A stretch of DNA of 64,000 nt from Herpetosiphonaceae bacterium (lineage in GTDB: Bacteria > Chloroflexota > Chloroflexia > Chloroflexales > Herpetosiphonaceae), in contig BPHZ01000001.1 of NCBI GenBank assembly GCA_026003835.1, forward strand, positions 814,001-878,000, in the 5' to 3' direction. This document shows positions 58,086 through 64,000 of the stretch, in pieces. Numbering within the stretch: the stretch's first letter is position 1; the number at the start of each line of letters is the position of its first letter. The position numbers and the translations under genes are program-made. Below the pieces are notes generated by a model that had not been told where the DNA came from, did no database searches, and saw only the letters and a program-made list of their open reading frames with translations.

Positions 58086-59257
58086 GGCTGGCTCAACACC
58101 TCTTCTAGAACCCGTACCGCAAACTCAAGCTCGTCATCGCCGATGATAAGCGGCGGCAGGAGGCGGATGACCGTGGGGCCGGCACTGAGCGCCAGCAGGC
58201 CGCGCTCCTGGAGCGCTTGCAGGTAGGGCGTTGCACGCTCGCGCAGCTCGATGCCCACCATCAACCCTAGCCCGCGTATCTCGCGTACGCGTCTGCTCTT
58301 GATGGAGCGCAGCCGTTCGAGCAGGAAAGCGCCCTTCTGCGCCGCCTTCTGCGGGAGTTGCTCCTCGTGCAGAACGCGAAGCGTCGCTCGTGCCGCGGCG
58401 CAGGCGAGCGGGTTGCCGCCGAAGGTCGAGCCATGAGTTCCGACGCCGGGATGTCCCGCCCGCGGCCCAAGCGCGACAGCGCCAATCGGGATGCCGCCGG
58501 CCATCCCTTTCGCCAGGCAGAGCAGGTCGGGCTCGATGCCGTAGTGTTCCACGGCGAAGAGCTTGCCTGTTCGCCCAAAGCCGGTCTGCACCTCGTCGAT
58601 GATCAGCAGCGCGCCGCGCTCGCGGCACAGACGCTGCGCGCCCAGGAGAAACCCGGCGCTACCCGGTCGCACGCCGCCCTCGCCTTGGACTATCTCCAGC
58701 AGCACCGCGCCGACATCATCGGTCAGCGCCGCCTCAAGCGCCGCCAGGTTGTCATAGGGAATATGGCGGACGCCGGGGAGCAACGGCGCGAAGGGTTCGC
58801 GATAGTGGGGTTCCCAGGTGGCACTGAGTGCGCCCATGGTGCGGCCATGGAAGCCGCTCATTGCCGCGATGATGCCCGGACGCCCTGTCGCAAGGCGCGC
58901 GAATTTCAACCCTGCCTCGATCGCCTCCGTCCCGGAGTTACAGAAGAACACACGGTCGAGCCCTGCCGGCAGCGCCTTCGTCAGTTCCTGGAGCAGCAGC
59001 GCGCGTTGATCGTTGGCGAATATACCGGGGCAGCTGATGAGCTGCTGGGCCTGGTCGCGCACGGCGGCGACCAGCGCCGGGTGACAATGTCCCAGGCTGG
59101 CAACTCCATAGGCCGCCGTGCAATCGACATAGCGCCGCCCACGGTCATCCCAGAGGATCGCTCCCTCGCCGCGCACCAGCGTCATGCCACGCAGGCCGTA
59201 GACCCCTGAGCTGTGCCGTGCCTCGATGTCGCTATAATTTGTCGCTATCCCGATCAT
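58082..59257 (-). CDS. lysJ: [LysW]-aminoadipate semialdehyde aminotransferase
   Basis: 391 residues, class III PLP aminotransferase. [20 protein letters not shown] opens it; [20 protein letters not shown] binds the phosphate; [20 protein letters not shown] has the Asp; [19 protein letters not shown] has the PLP Lys. I start at ATG 59257 ([10 protein letters not shown]) with AGAGAG upstream; the frame is open to 59362 but overlaps lysZ. It also resembles ArgD, and such enzymes may serve both pathways. Confidence 0.9.
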   Translation of the reverse strand: MIGIATNYSDIEARHSSGVYGLRGMTLVRGEGAILWDDRGRRYVDCTAAYGVASLGHCHPALVAAVRDQAQQLISCPGIFANDQRALLLQELTKALPAGLDRVFFCNSGTEAIEAGLKFARLATGRPGIIAAMSGFHGRTMGALSATWEPHYREPFAPLLPGVRHIPYDNLAALEAALTDDVGAVLLEIVQGEGGVRPGSAGFLLGAQRLCRERGALLIIDEVQTGFGRTGKLFAVEHYGIEPDLLCLAKGMAGGIPIGAVALGPRAGHPGVGTHGSTFGGNPLACAAARATLRVLHEEQLPQKAAQKGAFLLERLRSIKSRRVREIRGLGLMVGIELRERATPYLQALQERGLLALSAGPTVIRLLPPLIIGDDELEFAVRVLEEVLSQP

Positions 59258-59267
59258 AACGCTCTCT

Positions 59268-60068
59268 TTATTCAATAACTGTCCCTGCGCCTTGCAGCGC
59301 GGCGCTGATTGGCGCCTGCAGGCGTCCGTCGGAGATGACGACGCGCTGCACGCCGGCGGCAAGCGCTTCGGCGGCGCCCAACAGCTTCTTGCGCATGCGA
59401 CCCTCTGCGCTGCTGCCGATATCGCCGAGGGCCGCGCGCGGGAGGTGGCGGATCAACGTGTTCTCGTCCGGGTAGCGGCGCAGCAGGCCGGGGACGTTTG
59501 TGAGCAGGATCAGGGTCTCTGCGCGCAGCGCACCGGCAATGGCTGCCGCGCCTCTGTCGCCGTCGATGTTGAGCATCTCGCCGGCGGGGCTAATCGCCAG
59601 CGGCGCCACGACCAGCAGCAGCCCGGCGTTCAGCAGGCTAGTGAGCAGCTCCCGGTTGACCCGCTCCGGCGTGCCGGTCCAGTCGTCGCGTACAATGCGT
59701 TGGCGCCCATGCTCGACAATGCGGATAGCCTCTTTGCGCCGCCCTTCGATCAGCCTGCCGTCGATCCCTGAGAGGCCAAAAGCATTGACGCCAAGCGCTT
59801 GTAGTCGCTCTACCAGGCGCCGGTTAATCGCCGCCGTTGCCATAGCGAAGATCTCCAGCGTGCGGCGATCGGTAAGTCTGCTGGTATGACCGGAAACCGA
59901 TGTGACGAAACGCGGTGGCTGTCCAAGCTGCTCGGCCAGCCGGTTCGTCTCGTCGGACCCACCGTGGATGAGGACCAGTCTGTTGCCGGCTCGCCACAAG
60001 GCTGCCGCGTCTTCGCACGTATGCTCAACATCGACTCCGGCCGCTCCGCCGATCTTGACGATGATCAT
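59268..60068 (-). CDS. lysZ: [LysW]-aminoadipate kinase
   Basis: 266 residues, amino-acid kinase family related to ArgB. MIIVKIGGAAGV binds the phosphate, LVLIHGGSDETNRLAEQLG and RFVTSVSGHTSRLTD are the substrate loop, LNIDGDRGAAAIAGALRAET the nucleotide site and LILLTNVPGLL the following strand. The substrate loop lacks the usual ArgB pattern, and the lysX/lysW context points to LysW-bound aminoadipate. It lies 23 bp downstream of lysY. Confidence 0.9.
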   Translation of the reverse strand: MIIVKIGGAAGVDVEHTCEDAAALWRAGNRLVLIHGGSDETNRLAEQLGQPPRFVTSVSGHTSRLTDRRTLEIFAMATAAINRRLVERLQALGVNAFGLSGIDGRLIEGRRKEAIRIVEHGRQRIVRDDWTGTPERVNRELLTSLLNAGLLLVVAPLAISPAGEMLNIDGDRGAAAIAGALRAETLILLTNVPGLLRRYPDENTLIRHLPRAALGDIGSSAEGRMRKKLLGAAEALAAGVQRVVISDGRLQAPISAALQGAGTVIE

Positions 60069-60091
60069 ACTGATCTCCTAAACCTCAAGCT

Positions 60092-61126
60092 TTAAATCGG
60101 ATGCAGCCCTGGAAAGCCAAGCCCTGTCCGCTCCTCGAAGCCGTACATCAGGTTGAGACACTGAACCGCTGTGCCGGCTGCGCCCTTCATCAAGTTGTCG
60201 ATGGCGCAGAGCGCCACAACCCGGCCTGTGCGCTCGTCAAGCGACCAGCCGACATCGGCGTAGTTGCTGCCGGCGAGAATCTTGGGCTCTGGGTGGCGAT
60301 AGATGCCGGAGCGCTCATGGACAAGGCGTACAAAGGGCTCATCGCTGTAGGACTGGCGGTAGATGCGCCAGAGCTCTTTTTCTGCCAGAGGCTCGCGCAG
60401 GAAGACATGGCAGGTTGCCAGAGCGCCCCGCACCAGCTCGACGGCTGTGATCGAGAGATGGATCTGTTCGATGCCCAGCGCTGTCTGGATCTCTGCTGTA
60501 TGGCGATGGCCGACCGGCGCATATGAGCGCACGGCGCCGCTGCGCTCCGGGTGGTGGCTGGCCTCGCCCGGCTCGGCGCCGCCTTCCGATGAGCCCGCCT
60601 TGACCTCGGCGATAACGCCCCTGCTTGTATCGATGGCGCCGGAGCGTACGAGCGGCAGCAGCGCCAGGTTGACGGCGCTGGCATTGCAGCCGACGCCGCT
60701 GACGTAGCGCGCCCCGGCGATAGCCTCGCGGTTAAGCTCCGGCAGGCCGTAGACGAAGCGGCGCAGCCATTCAGGAGCTGGATGGGGAGCTCCATACCAG
60801 CGCTCGTAGCTTTCGGCGTCAGGCAGCCGGAAATCGGCCGAGCAGTCGATGACCCGCTCTGCCAGCGCAGCGAAGCGCTCGATCTCACGTGCGGCGCGGC
60901 CATGTGGCAGCGCCAGGATCAGCAGATCGCATGGCTCTAGCGTTGCCAGCGAGGTAAAGCGCAGCTGCGTGCGGCCGCGCAGGTTTGGATGCGCGCTGGA
61001 GATAAACTGGCCTGCCCGTCGCTCGGATGTCACCTGCCCGATCTCGACGTGGGGATGATCGAGCAGCAGCCGCAGCAGTTCGCCGCCGACGTAGCCGGAG
61101 CCCCCGGCGATTGAGACACGAATCAT
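60092..61126 (-). CDS. lysY: [LysW]-aminoadipyl-phosphate reductase
   Basis: 344 residues, ArgC-like semialdehyde dehydrogenase. SIAGGSGYVGGELLRLLLDH is the NADP motif. The catalytic Cys is in YVSGVGCNASAVNLALL, with GCN instead of the GCYPT usual in ArgC, as in LysY. KAGSSEGGAEPGEASHHPER and the RSYAPVGHRH segment carry the active-site His. ATG 61126 overlaps the stop of lysX. Confidence 0.91.
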   Translation of the reverse strand: MIRVSIAGGSGYVGGELLRLLLDHPHVEIGQVTSERRAGQFISSAHPNLRGRTQLRFTSLATLEPCDLLILALPHGRAAREIERFAALAERVIDCSADFRLPDAESYERWYGAPHPAPEWLRRFVYGLPELNREAIAGARYVSGVGCNASAVNLALLPLVRSGAIDTSRGVIAEVKAGSSEGGAEPGEASHHPERSGAVRSYAPVGHRHTAEIQTALGIEQIHLSITAVELVRGALATCHVFLREPLAEKELWRIYRQSYSDEPFVRLVHERSGIYRHPEPKILAGSNYADVGWSLDERTGRVVALCAIDNLMKGAAGTAVQCLNLMYGFEERTGLGFPGLHPI

Positions 61127-62106
61127 AGCGCCTCACCTCCCGGCTCGCTCTCCCACGAGCGTGATAGAGCGAAGCGCATATGGTGATGCCGGCTGTGCCC
61201 TGCTCCCGCCAGGGCGAGCGAGCGACCAGGGATGCGATCGTCGCGTCCCACGGCCAGCACATAGTCGATCATCCGGGCGGGAATGTTCACCCCCGTCGTG
61301 TCGATGCTATTGCGGAATTCCATGGTATGGTTGACCTCGACGACCAGCAGTCTGCCGTCAGGGGCCTCGACCAGATCGATCGCCAGGATGCCTCCGCCGA
61401 CTGCCTGTGCCGCGCGCAGGGCGAGGTCGCCCACCGGGCCTGAGACAGGGCAGTTCGAGGCTCGACCACCGCGCGCCGTATTGGTGATCCAGTGCTCGCT
61501 GGTGCGATAGATGGCGCAGATTGGCTCGTCGCCGACGACGAAGGCGCGAATATCGCGGCCGGGTTTGTCGATGTACTCCTGCACATAGAAAATCTGCTGT
61601 TGCCAGGAGCCCAGCGTTGCCCGATCTTCCAGCACCGCCTCCGCGGCGTGGCGATCGTTGACGCGGGCCACCAGCCGCCCCCAGGATCCGACGACCGGCT
61701 TGATCACGGCCGGATAGCCCAGCTCTTCGATGGCCTGCAGCGCTGCATCGGGCGTGAAGGCGACGGCGGTGCGCGGCGTGGGAATGCCCTCGCGCTCAAG
61801 TGCCAGGCTAGTCAGCAGTTTATCCCCGCAGGTCGCCACGACCGCAGCGCTATTGATACAGCGCACGCCCCAGCTCTCAAGGGTCTGCAGGGTATAGAGC
61901 GAGCGGCCAAAACCGATCGAGCGCTCGAAGACGACATCGTAGTCGAGGGCCGGGCGTTCGGTGCCGCTCCGCCAGTCACGCCTGTCGAGGCGCAGGATGA
62001 GTTCGTCGTCGTCTATCCGGTCGAAGGCGACGCCGCGCCGCTCCAGCTCCGTGAGCAGCAGCTTTTCCTCGACGCGGATTCGTGAGCAAAGAACGGCGAT
62101 ACGCAT
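61123..62106 (-). CDS. lysX: LysW-alpha-aminoadipate ligase
   Basis: 327 residues, ATP-grasp ligase. It joins alpha-aminoadipate to the C-terminal Glu of LysW. AVVATCGDKLLTSLALEREG and YPAVIKPVVGSWGRLVARVN are ATP-binding, YVQEYIDKPGRDIRAFVVG follows, NTARGGRASNCPV is the substrate-side motif and VVEVNHTMEFRNSIDTTGV the metal site. The last 40 residues exceed the usual end. It starts 71 bp after the conserved lysW stop. Confidence 0.92.
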   Translation of the reverse strand: MRIAVLCSRIRVEEKLLLTELERRGVAFDRIDDDELILRLDRRDWRSGTERPALDYDVVFERSIGFGRSLYTLQTLESWGVRCINSAAVVATCGDKLLTSLALEREGIPTPRTAVAFTPDAALQAIEELGYPAVIKPVVGSWGRLVARVNDRHAAEAVLEDRATLGSWQQQIFYVQEYIDKPGRDIRAFVVGDEPICAIYRTSEHWITNTARGGRASNCPVSGPVGDLALRAAQAVGGGILAIDLVEAPDGRLLVVEVNHTMEFRNSIDTTGVNIPARMIDYVLAVGRDDRIPGRSLALAGAGHSRHHHMRFALSRSWESEPGGEAL

Positions 62107-62176
62107 AGCTTACTCCTTGTTCTGAACGCTGGATGCTCAGTTACGATCCTGAATCCCGGAACTCAGCATCTCAGCG

Positions 62177-62363
62177 CTACTCCCCCCAATCCTCTTGCAC
62201 CTCAGGAGCAAGGGCCAGCGCCAGCGGGGGTGAGCGAAAGCACCTCCAGCTCAGCGCCGCAGTCGCCGCATGGCACAATCTCGCCTTCCATCAGGTCGGC
62301 GGGCAGGTGCAGAACGCCCTCGCATTCGGGGCAGATCGAGCTGTTCATGGTCTGTGCGTTCAT
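62177..62363 (-). CDS. lysW: LysW amino-group carrier protein, single-base frameshift before the C-terminus
   Basis: Small zinc protein whose C-terminal Glu carries lysine intermediates. From ATG 62363 (AAGGAGAG upstream) it reads MNAQTMNSSICPECEGVLHL, then PADLMEGEIVPCGDCGAELE and VLSLT, with the four zinc Cys. A run of five G on the plus strand (62225-62229) then throws the frame and gives an early stop. Removing one base continues LTPLALALAPEVQEDWGE and stops at 62177, restoring the invariant EDWGE tail of a 61-residue LysW. The frameshift is therefore probably an error. Confidence 0.85.
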
Positions 62364-62384
62364 GGGTTCTCTCCTTCTATATTT

Positions 62385-63392
62385 CTATATATCTCTTGAA
62401 ACATATCGAACAATAGCCTGAGTGACCTCGGCAGTTGTCGCGCTGCCGCCAAGATCGGGCGTGTGGGGCCCTGAGCGCAGCAGCTTCGCGATGGCTGCGC
62501 GCACCCGGTCGCCCCGCTCGACTTCGCCCAGGTAATCGAGCAGCATGGCTGCTGCGGTGATTGCAGCCAGCGGGTTGGCAATGCCGCGCCCGGCGATATC
62601 GGGCGCCGAGCCATGGACGGGCTCGAAGATCGCCGTCGCAGGGCCGATATTGGCCGATGCTGCCAGGCCAAGCCCGCCGCCCCAAGCGCTCGCCGCGTCG
62701 GAGAGGATATCGCCGAAGAGATTGGTCGTCAGCACAATATCCAGGCGCTCTGGGGCGCGCACCAGCTCATAGGCGGCAGTATCGACGAGGAGTTCGTCGA
62801 CGAGGATCGGCGCAGCCTCGGCAAGCACCTCAAGCGCGGTGCTGCGGAAGAGGCCGCATGACTCGCGCAGAATGTTGGCCTTGTGGACGATGGTAATGCG
62901 CCGCCGGTTGTGGCGGCGGGCATAGCTCAGCGCAAAACGGGCGATGCGCTCGCTGGCGGCGCGCGTAACCACGCGCAGAGCGGTAGCCCGTACGCCATCG
63001 CTGGCCTCGCAGCCACTGTAGAATCCCTCCGTGTTCTCGCGGATCACTACCAGGTCGATCCCCTGCCTGGCGCCAGGCAGCGGTGGTGTGCTGACCGGCC
63101 GCACGCAGGCGTAGAGGTCGAGGGCCTTGCGTAGCGCTACGACCGGGCTGCTGTAGCCGGTAACCCGGCGCGAGGGCGAGCCGACCGCGCCAAGAAGTGT
63201 TGCATCGGCCTGCTGCGCCGCCGCCAGCGTTTCGTCGGGCAGGGCTACGCCGTGGCGCTCGAAGGTCGACCAGCCCGCCTCGGCCTCGACGAAGCGCGCT
63301 GGCAGGTTGATCGCCTCCAGCACCTCGCGGGCGGCGGCTATCACTTCGCAGCCGATGCCGTCGCCAGGTATCAGGCAGATGGTGTAGCTCAT
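62385..63392 (-). CDS. Homoisocitrate dehydrogenase (isopropylmalate dehydrogenase family)
   Basis: 335 residues. Oxidative decarboxylation of homoisocitrate to 2-oxoadipate. MSYTICLIPGDGIGCEVIAA opens it, VVIRENTEGFYSGCE and RRRITIVHKANILRESCGLF hold the active-site Tyr/Lys region, LTTNLFGDILSDAASAWGGG binds the metal, and FEPVHGSAPDIAGRGIANPL the cofactor. Family members act on homoisocitrate, isocitrate or isopropylmalate; the lysW context decides. Start 63392 overlaps the leuD-like stop. Confidence 0.88.
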   Translation of the reverse strand: MSYTICLIPGDGIGCEVIAAAREVLEAINLPARFVEAEAGWSTFERHGVALPDETLAAAQQADATLLGAVGSPSRRVTGYSSPVVALRKALDLYACVRPVSTPPLPGARQGIDLVVIRENTEGFYSGCEASDGVRATALRVVTRAASERIARFALSYARRHNRRRITIVHKANILRESCGLFRSTALEVLAEAAPILVDELLVDTAAYELVRAPERLDIVLTTNLFGDILSDAASAWGGGLGLAASANIGPATAIFEPVHGSAPDIAGRGIANPLAAITAAAMLLDYLGEVERGDRVRAAIAKLLRSGPHTPDLGGSATTAEVTQAIVRYVSRDI

Positions 63393-63883
63393 AGAGCTGT
63401 CCCTCCGGGAAAGCGACCGTGGAGCCGGACATAGGGTACAATACCGCCGGCATCCCATACCTCGCACACAAAGTCGGGCGGAGCGGGAAGCCTGATCGTA
63501 TCTGCGCCGGTATGCAGCAGACAGCGCTGGAGATCAAGCTCGACCTCTGCGCCATCCTCCAGCCATGTCAGATCCGCCTCGAACAGAGGCAGGCCGAGGT
63601 TGAGCGCGTTGCGATAGAAAATGCGGGCAAATAGCGGCGCGATGATCGCGCCGACGCCTACAAGCTTGAGCGCCTGGGGCGCATACTCACGCGACGAGCC
63701 ACAGCCAAAGTTACGGCCGGCAACGATAATATCGCCGGGCCTGACCGTCGCGGCAAACTCTGGCCGCGCCTCGATGAATGGGTATTTTCGCAGCTCCGCC
63801 TCGGATGTCATATATGGCGCATACCGCCCCGGAACGATCTGATCGGTGTTGACGTCTTCGCCAAACTTCCATACACGAGCCAT
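63389..63883 (-). CDS. Homoaconitase/isopropylmalate dehydratase small subunit
   Basis: 164 residues. MARVWKFGEDVNTDQIVPGR and GDIIVAGRNFGCGSSREYAP are the swivel-domain signatures. GVGAIIAPLFARIFYRNALN follows. It pairs with the large subunit ending at 63925. AGGAGG stands before ATG 63883; the frame open to 63943 overlaps the large subunit. The lysine context suggests homoaconitate as substrate, although leucine use cannot be excluded. Confidence 0.9.
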   Translation of the reverse strand: MARVWKFGEDVNTDQIVPGRYAPYMTSEAELRKYPFIEARPEFAATVRPGDIIVAGRNFGCGSSREYAPQALKLVGVGAIIAPLFARIFYRNALNLGLPLFEADLTWLEDGAEVELDLQRCLLHTGADTIRLPAPPDFVCEVWDAGGIVPYVRLHGRFPGGTAL

Positions 63884-63924
63884 GTTCAGCCTCCTGTTGT
63901 CTCCGATGCTTTGAACTGCGGAAA

Positions 63925-64000
63925 TCAATTCCCAGCGATCCATCCCTCAATCGTTCGCGGGTCAGCAATATACCCGGTGAGCGCGGTCGCCGCCGCGACT
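63925..64000 (-). CDS. Large subunit of homoaconitase/isopropylmalate dehydratase, 3' end only
   Basis: The last 25 codons read VAAATALTGYIADPRTIEGW and IAGN before a TGA at 63925-63927. The VAAATALTGYIADPR segment is the usual end of LeuC/HacA. The rest lies beyond the window. Confidence 0.8.
   Translation of the reverse strand, partial: VAAATALTGYIADPRTIEGWIAGN

Noticed and set aside
58358..59209. Plus-strand frame of 283 codons opposite lysJ
   Set aside because: Shadow of GC-rich codon structure; lysJ motifs occupy the other strand.

Overview
The window looks like chromosomal DNA of a Chloroflexota bacterium, probably class Chloroflexia (Roseiflexus/Kouleothrix-like). This is inferred from gene content: a LysW-type lysine pathway, a GlgE/TreS-maltokinase/TreYZ/GH57 alpha-glucan cluster, a homogentisate pathway, multi-GAF kinases and PspC/toast-rack envelope proteins. 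Coding is GC-rich and dense. No rRNA, CRISPR array, origin or phage structural gene was seen.

Layout. 1-7.4 kb (minus strand): a nucleoside phosphorylase and an NnrE/NnrD repair enzyme, both broken by many frameshifts, then intact acpS, UDP-glucose dehydrogenase, a FecR-like membrane protein and tgt. 7.5-18 kb: a 1005-residue protein resembling an MrfA/YprA helicase with all ATPase motifs lost and a PcrA-type Tudor tail; a convergent nuclease-fold protein; a four-GAF histidine kinase (one homopolymer frameshift) and its response regulator; CorA; a WYL regulator. 18.0-18.45 kb: a promoter, a closing long-range helix, several internal hairpins and a U-run outline an unrecognised structured RNA of about 400 nt. 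18.4-21.7 kb (minus): PfkB kinase, two tiny ORFs (57 and 40 aa, the latter with its own promoter and terminator), a toast-rack protein and a PspC protein. 22.0-29.1 kb (plus): hppD, FAH, PEP carboxylase, an AAC(3)-fold enzyme and hmgA, i.e. tyrosine to fumarate plus acetoacetate.

30.2-31.4 kb: ten tRNA genes on the minus strand driven by one consensus promoter. 31.3-36.7 kb: a decayed island holding remnants of a type I restriction-modification operon (hsdR, hsdS, hsdM), a RAYT transposase, REP-like palindromes, a complete IS flanked by identical 35-bp palindromes, 77-bp tandem duplications and a truncated XRE regulator. A tRNA-Asn and a zinc-ribbon gene follow.

38.1-54.5 kb: alpha-glucan and trehalose metabolism: a GH13 glucosidase, malQ divergent from glgE, then treS-maltokinase, treZ, a GH57/DUF3536 protein and treY. 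Together they can make trehalose from glucan (TreY/TreZ), convert trehalose to maltose and maltose-1-phosphate (TreS-Mak), and extend glucan from it (GlgE). 54.6-56.4 kb: a fused homocysteine methyltransferase/methylenetetrahydrofolate reductase. 57.0-64.0 kb: the LysW-carried alpha-aminoadipate lysine pathway in near-overlapping genes (homoaconitase large and small subunits, homoisocitrate dehydrogenase, LysW, LysX, LysY, LysZ, LysJ, LysK).

Several frameshifts sit at homopolymers (deoA, the kinase, lysW) and leave otherwise intact protein sequence on both sides, so I read them as probable sequencing or assembly errors. The island genes are different: they carry deletions and truncations and are genuine remnants.
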